A DNA stretch of 6,334 bases. Source: Bacteroidota bacterium (GTDB lineage: Bacteria > Bacteroidota > Bacteroidia > Chitinophagales > Chitinophagaceae). Shown in pieces: positions 1 to 6,318 of the stretch. Location: positions 1-6,334 of the forward strand of contig JAKPBL010000183.1 of NCBI GenBank assembly GCA_029778965.1, read 5' to 3'. Position numbers and translations under genes: made by a program. The notes below the pieces were generated by a model, which was given only the letters and a program-made list of their open reading frames with translations, was not told the origin of the DNA and made no database searches. Each line of letters begins with the position of its first letter. Positions within the stretch are counted from its first letter, which is position 1.

Positions 1-1691
1 AACTGTACAATGAAGTTTTCCGCGAAGAAGTGCAGTATGACCTGTCGCTCGACCAAATGATTGCGCAACTGAACCAGATCCGCGACACCCTGGTGTACCA
101 GAACAACGGGCTTTTTGTCAACCTGGTCGATAATCTTTCCAATAAGATGCGGGCTTTCGGCCTGTATTATGCGTCGCTCGATGTACGGCAGGACAGTTCC
201 GTACACGAAGCTGTATTTGACGCTTTATCGGCGGCCGGTACTGTATTGCCGGCCGGCTACAGGTCGATGGATGAAGACGAAAAGCTGCTGGTATTATCAC
301 AACTGAATGTTTTGCCCGCGGTCAACCCGCTGACCGACCCGCTGCACATAGATACCATTAAAACGGCGCAGGCCATCAAAACCATACAGGCGCAGAACGG
401 AGCGGTTGCCTGTCACCGTTATATCATCAGCCAGTGTAACAAGGCTGTGAACGTAATGGAAGTGTACGGGCTGCTGCTGTTGGGTGGTTTCACAAGTAAT
501 GATATGCCCGTTGACATTGTACCGCTGTTCGAAACGATCGACGACCTGCAGAACGCCGGCGCCATCATGGAAAAGCTGTACAGTTTCCCGGCGTACAGAA
601 AACACCTGAGCAACAGGGGCAATAAACAGACCATCATGCTGGGTTTTTCCGACGGTACCAAAGACGGCGGTTACCTGATGGCTAACTACAGTATTCTCAT
701 TGCGAAGCAATCGCTTACCGCCTTATCGGCCCGTTACAATATCGATGTGATCTTTTTTGACGGTCGTGGCGGTCCTCCCGCCCGCGGTGGCGGCAAAACC
801 CAGAAGTTCTATGCCTCCATGGGCAAAGATGTATCGAATAAGGAGATACAACTGACTGTTCAGGGGCAAACCATCAGTTCCAATTTCGGTACACTCGATG
901 CGGCGCAGTTCAATATGGAGCAATTGCTGAATGCGGGTCTCAGCGGACTGATGCGCGCAAACGACCGGCCCACCCTCCGGCCTGAAGAGCAGCAGTTGCT
1001 GGAAAAGCTGGCCGAAGACGGATATGCGGCTTATGTGAAACTGAAAGACCACCCGCATTTTGTGGATTATCTTTCGCATGCGAGCCCGCTGCGGTTTTAT
1101 GCTGAAACCAATATAGGATCGCGGCCCACCAAGAAGGGAAGCGCCAGCCGCTTTAGTCTGAAAGACCTTCGGGCCATTCCTTTCGTGGGCGCCTGGAGCC
1201 AGTTGAAGCAGAACGTGACCGGTTATTTCGGTGTGGGTACGGCCCTGCAACTGGCAGAGAAAAGAGGTGAATGGAAACAGTTAAAAGAACTCTACCAGCA
1301 TTCCCTGTTCTTCAGAACGCTGATCGATAACTGCCAGATGGCGATGTTGAAATGCTATTTTCCGCTTACCAGCCATTTGTCGTCGCACCCCGCATTCGGT
1401 GAAATATGGCACATGGTATTTGTAGAATTTGAGCTGACCAGGAAATACATCTTCCTGCTGACCGGTACCAATGAGCTGATGGCTGATTACCCGGTAGAGC
1501 AGATGTCGATCCAGATGCGCGAGCGGATCGTGCTGCCGCTCACCACCATCCAGCAATACGCTATTGCCAAAGTGCGCGCCCTGGAAGGCGCAACCGGCCC
1601 TACGCCGGCAGCAGGCCTGAAAGCAGTGTACGAGAAACTGGTGATGCGCTGTTCATTCGGTATTATCAACGCCGGCAGAAACAGCGCCTGA
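1..1691 (+). CDS. ppc: Phosphoenolpyruvate carboxylase, 3' part (5' end outside the window)
   Basis: Cytosolic enzyme that adds bicarbonate to phosphoenolpyruvate to give oxaloacetate and phosphate, refilling the TCA cycle. The frame is open to the left edge (codon phase begins at base 3), so the GTG at 30 is an internal valine and not a start. About 563 residues are visible, against roughly 850-900 for the family, so the N-terminal third with the catalytic histidine (E. coli His138) is missing. Counting from the codon at 30: LDVRQDS with Arg53 (E. coli Arg396); VPLFETIDDL with Glu168 and GFSDGTKDGG with Asp208, the Mg2+ ligands; Lys211; the loop FFDGRGGPPARGGG at 242-255, with Arg246 and Arg252 matching E. 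coli Arg581 and Arg587; GSRPTKK and LRAIPF at 363-385; and the C-terminus AGRNSA. The aspartate-site residues appear kept (Arg252, Lys441, Arg497, Asn551 by alignment from memory), suggesting allosteric inhibition. Oddity: Asp244 replaces the usual His of FHGRGG. Converges on the kelch gene with 5 bp between stop codons. Confidence 0.97.
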   Translation, partial: LYNEVFREEVQYDLSLDQMIAQLNQIRDTLVYQNNGLFVNLVDNLSNKMRAFGLYYASLDVRQDSSVHEAVFDALSAAGTVLPAGYRSMDEDEKLLVLSQLNVLPAVNPLTDPLHIDTIKTAQAIKTIQAQNGAVACHRYIISQCNKAVNVMEVYGLLLLGGFTSNDMPVDIVPLFETIDDLQNAGAIMEKLYSFPAYRKHLSNRGNKQTIMLGFSDGTKDGGYLMANYSILIAKQSLTALSARYNIDVIFFDGRGGPPARGGGKTQKFYASMGKDVSNKEIQLTVQGQTISSNFGTLDAAQFNMEQLLNAGLSGLMRANDRPTLRPEEQQLLEKLAEDGYAAYVKLKDHPHFVDYLSHASPLRFYAETNIGSRPTKKGSASRFSLKDLRAIPFVGAWSQLKQNVTGYFGVGTALQLAEKRGEWKQLKELYQHSLFFRTLIDNCQMAMLKCYFPLTSHLSSHPAFGEIWHMVFVEFELTRKYIFLLTGTNELMADYPVEQMSIQMRERIVLPLTTIQQYAIAKVRALEGATGPTPAAGLKAVYEKLVMRCSFGIINAGRNSA

Positions 1692-1698
1692 GCGCGTT
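1680..1698. terminator. Small hairpin spanning both convergent stop codons
   Basis: AAC (1680-1682) and GCGC (1684-1687) pair with GCGC (1692-1695) and GTT (1696-1698). A1683 is bulged and the loop is CTGA. The stem covers the ppc stop (1689-1691) and two bases of the kelch-gene stop (1697-1699). Being nearly symmetric it could form in transcripts from either strand, but no U-tract follows on either side. Acting as a bidirectional terminator or 3'-end stabiliser is therefore only a possibility. Confidence 0.3.
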
Positions 1699-3418
1699 AC
1701 AGTTTCAGGAGCTTCATCACTTTGCGTTCGTCGCCCTGGACGATCTCCACAAAGTAGTAACCTGCACGCAGGTTGCTGCCGAACTGGTACGACTCACCGG
1801 CGAATAATTGTTTCTTTTGCCCGCGCAACAGGTGCTGGAAATCGTGCACCCGGACTTCGAAAGGCTCATTTTGTTTGCCACCCTGGATGAGCAACCGGCA
1901 GGCGTCGGTGCAGGGATTGGGTGAGATGCGGGCAGTGAAGCTATAGATCGCTTCGCAGGGAATGGCACTGCCCGGGTACATAGATGCATTATGGTCGTTG
2001 CAATCGTCGGCATTGGCGACATAACCCGGCAGCCCGGCAACGGCATACCGGGGCCTGGAGGGGTCGCCATAGCCATCGCCATCATTATCGGCATAGAATG
2101 TTTTCAGAACAGCAGTAAGTTTCCAAAGGTCATTTTTCTGGGCACCTCCCATTAGATACACTTCGCCTTCGTTCGCTACCCAAAGCAATCCCCCGGCCCT
2201 GCTGCCTGGCGTGTTGCTGAAACCGGCTACTCCGCGTTGGCCGTAAACGGGCGATTGATCAGCCTGTTGGCTTCCCTTTATCCAGGTCCACTGCCGGGTG
2301 CCGGCGTCGAATTTCCAGAGGTCGGCCTTGTTGCCGGTTTCCGTTGCAGTAAGATAGCCCTTGCCGCCGTATACAAAAAGGTTTCCGTGCTTATCTGCTG
2401 CCCAAAGTGCGCCCGATCTGTTGCCGGGCTGGATATCGGGAGAAGAAATATTTAGCTGGCCGTAACTGGCCGGCCGGGTCAGCAACTGGTCGCCGGCCAC
2501 CCAGGTCCACTGGTTGGTGCTGATGGTATATTTCCAGATGGCGTTGCTGGGTTGTGTAACGGGTCGGGACGATTCGCCGAAAACCATGTCGCCGCTGTAC
2601 ATCCACAGGTTATTATCGGGATCGGTCCATCCGATGGCATGCGCGATGGCGCCGGGGGTGTTGACGGGAGAAGAAACACCTTGCTGGCCGAATACAGCTC
2701 CCGGCGACGTTGTTGTATTCCTTACCAGGGTCCAGCTATTATCGGCGATGCTGTATCTCCACAAATCATTGCGATAGCTGAAATAGTTTTGGACGCCACC
2801 CATCAGCCAGAGGTTATTATTGTTGTCTGCCCATCCGGTGGCTCCTTCCCGCATGGCGGGTTCGTTGGGGTAGGCGGTAAAATTGTGTACCTTATCGCCC
2901 GCCATCCATGTCCACAGATTCAGGTGAGGATTGTACATCCACAGGTCGCTCAGGTCGCCAAAACCATTGCCGTCGCGATTGGATGAATGACCCACGCCGC
3001 CAAATAGCCAGAAGTTTCCGTTAACATCTACCCAGGTGGTAGCGCCACTACGGGTACCCGGAAAATTAGCCGGATCGGCAATGCCCTTGGATCCGTATAC
3101 ACCAAGGTCAGAAACAGCCCCTTTGATAAAGGCCCATTGACGAACAGTGCGGTCGTATTTCCACAACTCATTTCCATGGCTGCCCTGGCTCATGATCCAG
3201 AGATTTGTTGCTGTATCGAGCCAGCGCATCTGGCCATCGCCGGGCTTATTGGCGGGAGCAGGCGTGCCGGCTGTGCCATATACGGCCGGTTGCGCAATGC
3301 CGGCATCACCGTGTATCCAGGTCCATGCAGAAGCGGTGTCCGTTTGTGCCGAAGCAGTGATTAAGGTAAATGCTAAGCACGAGGTGAGTGCCAGCCTGGA
3401 AGCAAACTTTTCGGGCAT
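1697..3418 (-). CDS. Secreted kelch-repeat propeller protein with MopE-like segment and T9SS sorting domain
   Basis: 573 residues, extracellular or surface-attached by prediction; no enzymatic role can be assigned. Signal peptide: basic start, hydrophobic stretch 9-22, likely cleavage in ASA|QTD near residue 24. Residues 32-435 hold six kelch-like repeats of 59-75 residues, starting near 32, 95, 169, 229, 304 and 377. The common pattern is WTW-h-x-G, then YG-x2-G, N-x-PG-x-R-x-GA, W-x-D-x2-GNLW-x2-GG, and NDLW+Y. Six repeats suggest a complete six-bladed beta-propeller, a fold usually used for binding protein or glycan. Residues 441-488 are acidic and Asp-rich (DNDGDGYGD, DDCND, MYPG), like the first half of the putative metal-binding MopE motif and thrombospondin type 3 calcium sites. 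The Cys/Asp-rich second half (CDG-x-DNDCDG) is absent. Residues 494-573 resemble a type A T9SS C-terminal sorting domain: SPNP, EVRVHDFQ, LRAGYYFVEI, and a final VMKLLKL. No galactose-oxidase catalytic residues are evident, so the 'galactose oxidase' label that kelch hits attract should be avoided. Start ATG at 3416-3418 directly precedes the signal peptide; only a weak AAAGAAAG lies upstream. Appears to be its own transcription unit. Confidence 0.88.
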   Translation of the reverse strand: MPEKFASRLALTSCLAFTLITASAQTDTASAWTWIHGDAGIAQPAVYGTAGTPAPANKPGDGQMRWLDTATNLWIMSQGSHGNELWKYDRTVRQWAFIKGAVSDLGVYGSKGIADPANFPGTRSGATTWVDVNGNFWLFGGVGHSSNRDGNGFGDLSDLWMYNPHLNLWTWMAGDKVHNFTAYPNEPAMREGATGWADNNNNLWLMGGVQNYFSYRNDLWRYSIADNSWTLVRNTTTSPGAVFGQQGVSSPVNTPGAIAHAIGWTDPDNNLWMYSGDMVFGESSRPVTQPSNAIWKYTISTNQWTWVAGDQLLTRPASYGQLNISSPDIQPGNRSGALWAADKHGNLFVYGGKGYLTATETGNKADLWKFDAGTRQWTWIKGSQQADQSPVYGQRGVAGFSNTPGSRAGGLLWVANEGEVYLMGGAQKNDLWKLTAVLKTFYADNDGDGYGDPSRPRYAVAGLPGYVANADDCNDHNASMYPGSAIPCEAIYSFTARISPNPCTDACRLLIQGGKQNEPFEVRVHDFQHLLRGQKKQLFAGESYQFGSNLRAGYYFVEIVQGDERKVMKLLKL

Positions 3419-3471
3419 GATCTTTCTTTTGTGGTTGCGATGTAGAGCGGGGGCGTTTGCTTCAGAGGATA

Positions 3472-3494
3472 TTGAACAGCGGAATCCTGTTCAA
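3472..3494. promoter_or_regulatory. Perfect 8-bp inverted repeat upstream of the kelch gene (possible operator)
   Basis: TTGAACAG (3472-3479) and CTGTTCAA (3487-3494) are perfect inverted copies with a 7-base spacer, giving a 23-bp dyad typical in size of a dimeric-regulator site. It lies 54-76 bp upstream of the kelch-gene start. Read on the minus strand it overlaps TTCCTTTG (3492-3499), one mismatch from the Bacteroidetes -7 consensus TAnnTTTG. No good -33 element sits at the right distance, so the promoter part is weak. The dyad is directly visible; its function is inference. Confidence 0.4.
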
Positions 3495-3558
3495 AGGAAG
3501 ACCTGAAAATAAAAAACAGGCGGGCGATAAGCAAGGTAGAAATACGATACCCGCCGCG

Positions 3559-3582
3559 GTTTATCGAATCTTTTCGATAAAC
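3559..3582. promoter_or_regulatory. Perfect 10-bp inverted repeat in the intergenic region
   Basis: GTTTATCGAA (3559-3568) and TTCGATAAAC (3573-3582) are perfect inverted copies around TCTT. No run of T follows on either strand, so it does not look like an intrinsic terminator. It sits about 140-165 bp upstream of the kelch-gene start and about 30 bp beyond the porin terminator. Alternatives are a regulator binding site, a small repeated intergenic element, or an RNA stem in the tail of the porin transcript. Confidence 0.4.
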
Positions 3583-3611
3583 GGGCAGGAGCGGGATTTG
3601 TTCACCTGTCG

Positions 3612-3648
3612 AATGAAAAAAAGGTCAGCCGTAGAAACGGCCGACCTG
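3612..3648 (-). terminator. Rho-independent terminator downstream of the porin gene
   Basis: On the minus strand, AGGTC-GCCGT type arms (3622-3632 with 3637-3647) form an 11-position stem with one A/C mismatch and a 4-base loop. Seven T residues follow immediately (complement of A 3616-3622). It begins about 30 bp past the porin stop codon and has the right orientation to end the amt/porin transcript. This separates the kelch gene as an independent unit. Confidence 0.85.
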
Positions 3649-3676
3649 TCAACGATTGCTTGCCATATGAAAAAAC

Positions 3677-4771
3677 TTAGAAGCTATAAATAGCAGCCAG
3701 CAGGAAGCTGGCTGTGGACTTTTTGGCGTTGCCATCGGCGCGGGTGAAAATCTCTCTTTCGGCATTGTCTACACGGAATTCAGGAATAAAAATGAACCCT
3801 GCTTTCCGGAAATTGGCCGAAAGCGTATTTGCAAAAACATGTGCGCCGGCAGTGCTGCCGGTTGGTATCTTCAACTGGTTCTTGTCGTTGAAGTATTCGC
3901 TGCGTAAGGTCAGGCCAAACCAGGGCCGGGGATCGAGGTTCAGGTAGATGGCAGATCCCCACCATGCCCTGCCCGATGCATTCTTGTGATCGTACCAGGC
4001 CTTGGTGCTGCTGATGGTTCCATTGTAGCCGATACTGAATATATCGTTGACCTTTTCATTGACCACCAGGTCGATTTGGCTCGATTTAGACGTATCGGGC
4101 GCTGTGCCTCCGACATAGTTGAGGTAACATTTCAGGTGTTCGCTTGCCGTAAAGCTGTACTGGGCGATCAGGTATTTGCGATTGATGGCGCCGTCGGCCG
4201 GCAGGCGGTAATCTGTCGCATTGGAGATACCCACCATCAGGCTGCTTTTCCCCCTGGTTGCGGCGGCTTTTATGCCGGTGTGTGTGAATGGCCCGTTGGT
4301 GAACATATACGACATGCTATAGTTCCGGTTCAACTGCGGATCCACCAGTTCATATCCGACATGGGTTGCCCAGGTTCCCGCGGTGAGGGTCAGCCAACTG
4401 ACAGGGGTATAGGAGATATAGAGTTGTTTGATGGCCTGCGTGATGCCCTCGTCGGCATACGCGAAATCGCGGGCCCGCGGGCCGAAGCCCAGGTCAACTA
4501 CCATACTCACTTTGTCACCTTCGTGTTCGGCTTTTATGCTGGCCATTCCCAGCATAAAACTGTTGTGACTGCCGGTAAAGCTGGTGTAGTTGTTCGCTGC
4601 GGACTTGCCGGTATTGTATTTATAGTAGATATCTGCCGAACCGGAAAAGCGCACAAATGGTTTTTTTTCTTCTGTTGTTTCGGTTATTGTGGCAGCAGAG
4701 TCGAGCGACTGCGTGTACCCGGTGAAAGCACAGGCCATAGCGATGCCTGATGCACATATTTTTTGTAACAT
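3677..4771 (-). CDS. BBP2-family outer-membrane beta-barrel porin, probably partnered with amt
   Basis: 364 residues, predicted to form a beta-barrel in the outer membrane. The N-terminus is a signal peptide (MLQKICASG then a hydrophobic stretch, likely cleavage near residue 20-21, GYTQ). After a short polar linker (22-38, TETTEEKKP) comes FSGSADIYYKYN (42-53), then HNSFMLGMAS (69-78), QLYISYTPVSWLTLTAG (116-132), THVGYE (136-141) and YSMSYMFTNGPFTHTGI (151-167). These are signatures of the BBP2 / 'outer membrane beta-barrel protein, OmpL-like' family. The remainder alternates hydrophobic and polar residues with aromatic girdle positions, and the final strand ends in phenylalanine (AAIYSF), the usual BAM-recognition signal. 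Length is normal for the family and no truncation is seen. It lies 97 bp downstream of amt on the same strand with a terminator behind it, so co-transcription is likely and a role in passage of ammonium or other small solutes is inferred. Substrate specificity cannot be read from the sequence. No lipobox is present despite Cys14. Confidence 0.85.
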   Translation of the reverse strand: MLQKICASGIAMACAFTGYTQSLDSAATITETTEEKKPFVRFSGSADIYYKYNTGKSAANNYTSFTGSHNSFMLGMASIKAEHEGDKVSMVVDLGFGPRARDFAYADEGITQAIKQLYISYTPVSWLTLTAGTWATHVGYELVDPQLNRNYSMSYMFTNGPFTHTGIKAAATRGKSSLMVGISNATDYRLPADGAINRKYLIAQYSFTASEHLKCYLNYVGGTAPDTSKSSQIDLVVNEKVNDIFSIGYNGTISSTKAWYDHKNASGRAWWGSAIYLNLDPRPWFGLTLRSEYFNDKNQLKIPTGSTAGAHVFANTLSANFRKAGFIFIPEFRVDNAEREIFTRADGNAKKSTASFLLAAIYSF

Positions 4772-4791
4772 TGTATTGCATTTTATGTGTT

Positions 4792-4841
4792 AAAAGGGTA
4801 CAGCCGGACTGTGTCAGCAGTTTGATAAGCTGTACCTTTTT
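4792..4841 (-). promoter_or_regulatory. Long-stem hairpin between amt and the porin gene (possible attenuator or partial terminator)
   Basis: GGTACAGC (4797-4804) and GCTGTACC (4829-4836) are perfect inverted copies. The stem extends through one G-T pair and four A-T pairs to 4792 and 4841. A second small stem, ACTG (4808-4811) with CAGT (4818-4821), lies inside the loop. On the minus strand, the direction of amt and porin transcription, the stem is followed by CCCTTTTAA, a short T-run; on the + strand it is followed by TTTTTT. It could partly terminate amt transcripts, attenuate porin expression or protect the amt mRNA 3' end. No clear promoter for the porin was seen in this spacer. Confidence 0.55.
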
Positions 4842-4868
4842 TCTATAATAAGTAAACGGCCGGCAGCA

Positions 4869-6266
4869 TTAGAATTCAGCCACGGTCACTTCTTCTTCCT
4901 GCAGCTTGCCATTTTTGTGCAGCAGGAGCGTGCCTTGCAGGTATTTTTCGTTGTGTTGTGTTGCATCGAGCCCAATCTCTTCTTCTTCAGAAGAAACGCG
5001 CAGCGGGAGCAGGAAATTGATGAATTTGAAAATAGCGTAAGAGACCACGAAGCTGTAAACGACAACAATGGCGAGTGCTTTCAGTTGCGTAAGAAAGAAA
5101 GCGGGGTTTCCATAAAGCAGCCCGTTTGTTCCGCCACTGTTTACGGCTTTGGTGGCGAAAATACCGGTCATCAGCATGCCTACCATGCCGCCGATGCCAT
5201 GACAGGGAAATACATCGAGCGTATCGTCGAGCGTGGATTTTTGTTTATAATAAACTGCCAGGTTCGAAATGATGGCCGCTGCGGCGCCGATAAAGATGCT
5301 CTGCGGAATGGCCACGAAACCAGCTGCCGGGGTAATGGCCACCAGGCCGACTACGGCACCGATACAAAAGCCCAGTACAGAAGGTTTTTTTCCCCGTACC
5401 ACATCAAAGAACATCCAGCTCAGACCCGCAGCAGCGGCGGCGATATTGGTGGTACCGAAGGCGGAAACAGCCAGGCTGTTGGCGCCGAGGGCTGAGCCGG
5501 CGTTGAAACCAAACCATCCGAACCAGAGCAGGCCGGTCCCAATCAATACGTAGGGAATATTGGCCGGGGGTATCTCCCGATGCTCCAGGTGTACCTGGCG
5601 GCGCTTCAGCACCAGGGCGCCGGCGAGGGCTGCGCATCCTGCTGAAATATGAACCACGGTGCCGCCGGCGAAATCGAGCGCACCCATCTTAAACAGGAAC
5701 CCTTCGGGATGCCAGGTCCAGTGTGCAATAGGTGCATATACCAGCAGGCTGAACAGGGCAATAAAGAGAATATAAGCGGTAAAGCGGATACGTTCAGCTA
5801 CGGCGCCCACTACCAGGCCGGGTGTAATGATCGCAAACATCAACTGGAACAAGGAGAAAAGGGCGAGGGGAATAGTAGGCGCCAGCGACCAGGGAGCGCC
5901 TGAGTTAACGCCTTTGAAGAACGCGAAAGTGCCGGGATTGCCTATCAGGCCTCCTATTGAATCGCCGAAGCAAAGGCTAAACCCTACTGTTACCCAAAGA
6001 ATGCTTACCACGCCGGCGGCTACTACGCTTTTGATCATGGTCGACAATACATTCTTTCTGTGTACCATGCCTCCGTAAAAAAAGGCCAGGCCAGGGGTCA
6101 TCAGGAATACAAGCGCGGTTGCCACCAGGAGCCAGGCGATATCGGCGCTGTTGTACAGTTTCCCGCCATCGTCGAAAGCAGGCTGTGTAGGGATAAACAA
6201 TGCTACAATGGCCACAGCCGCCAAAACCAAAAAAGGGGCTACCCGTTTAGTTGTCAGTTTACTCAT
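4869..6266 (-). CDS. amt: Ammonium transporter (Amt/MEP/Rh family)
   Basis: 465 residues, an inner-membrane channel/transporter that takes up ammonium, expected to work as a homotrimer with about eleven membrane segments. Residues 9-30 form a hydrophobic leader that may be a cleaved signal sequence, as in AmtB. Hallmarks in order: TPGLAFFYGGMVHRKNVLS (57-75); a Phe-containing stretch LFSLFQLMF (136-144), the probable gate region; GAVAERIRF (154-162); AHWTW with Trp185 (AmtB Trp148); DFAGGTVVHISAG with Asp198 and His206 (AmtB Asp160 and His168); WFGFNAGS (251-258, AmtB Trp212 to Ser219); and DVFPCHGIGGMVG with His356 (AmtB His318). Both twin pore histidines and the recruiting aspartate are therefore present, indicating a functional transporter rather than a decayed copy. 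The cytoplasmic tail contains EEEEIGLDATQHNE (427-440), the conserved segment that contacts P-II/GlnK regulators in this family, followed by about 25 extra residues. No glnK gene lies in the window, though one could sit upstream past the right edge. The porin gene follows downstream. The ATG at 6264-6266 is preceded by an A/T-rich leader lacking a Shine-Dalgarno sequence. Confidence 0.98.
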   Translation of the reverse strand: MSKLTTKRVAPFLVLAAVAIVALFIPTQPAFDDGGKLYNSADIAWLLVATALVFLMTPGLAFFYGGMVHRKNVLSTMIKSVVAAGVVSILWVTVGFSLCFGDSIGGLIGNPGTFAFFKGVNSGAPWSLAPTIPLALFSLFQLMFAIITPGLVVGAVAERIRFTAYILFIALFSLLVYAPIAHWTWHPEGFLFKMGALDFAGGTVVHISAGCAALAGALVLKRRQVHLEHREIPPANIPYVLIGTGLLWFGWFGFNAGSALGANSLAVSAFGTTNIAAAAAGLSWMFFDVVRGKKPSVLGFCIGAVVGLVAITPAAGFVAIPQSIFIGAAAAIISNLAVYYKQKSTLDDTLDVFPCHGIGGMVGMLMTGIFATKAVNSGGTNGLLYGNPAFFLTQLKALAIVVVYSFVVSYAIFKFINFLLPLRVSSEEEEIGLDATQHNEKYLQGTLLLHKNGKLQEEEVTVAEF

Positions 6267-6288
6267 TTCAGTCTGGTTGAAAACATTA

Positions 6289-6318
6289 AAAAAATACCTA
6301 TTTAAAAACTAAATCGAA
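6289..6318 (-). promoter_or_regulatory. Candidate Bacteroidetes-type promoter of amt
   Basis: Read on the minus strand, TTC (6316-6318) and TATTTTTT (6289-6296) are separated by exactly 19 bases. Each is one mismatch from the Bacteroidetes sigma-A elements TTG (-33) and TAnnTTTG (-7). The surrounding 68 bp are extremely A/T-rich, unlike the coding regions. Transcription from here would give a 5' leader of about 15-20 bases. In such A/T-rich DNA a chance match is quite possible. No clear sigma-54 (GG-N10-GC) element was seen. Confidence 0.3.

Noticed and set aside
30..32. GTG at 30 as the start codon of ppc
   Set aside because: The same frame is open to the window edge and reads LYNEVFREEV before it. 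The family is several hundred residues longer at the N-terminus, so this is an internal valine.
723..1250. 175-codon open frame on the minus strand inside ppc
   Set aside because: Fully antisense to highly conserved PEP carboxylase motifs, and the product shows no family features.
1697..3418. Galactose oxidase or similar enzymatic activity for the kelch protein
   Set aside because: Only the propeller pattern is shared; no copper ligands or Cys-Tyr cofactor arrangement are recognisable.
3457..3693. 78-codon + strand open frame covering the kelch-porin intergenic region
   Set aside because: It runs through the minus-strand terminator, both inverted repeats and the end of the porin gene. No ribosome binding site or family resemblance was seen.
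4661..4668. Run of eight A residues (minus strand) early in the porin gene, as a possible phase-variation tract
   Set aside because: It is simply Glu-Lys-Lys codons in the linker after the signal peptide. The tract is short and single, and the frame is intact on both sides.
3986..4750. 254-codon open frame on the + strand opposite the porin gene
   Set aside because: It lies entirely inside the porin coding region on the other strand. Its translation has no recognisable domain and the porin frame has clear family motifs, so it is a shadow of codon bias.
4917..5495. 192-codon + strand open frame opposite amt
   Set aside because: Antisense to conserved Amt segments, including the His356 region; the composition fits a shadow frame.
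3677..6266. A defence system, mobile element or novel multi-gene cassette in the window
   Set aside because: All four genes are recognisable as housekeeping, envelope or transport families. No transposase, integrase, toxin, nuclease, direct-repeat boundary or tRNA was found.
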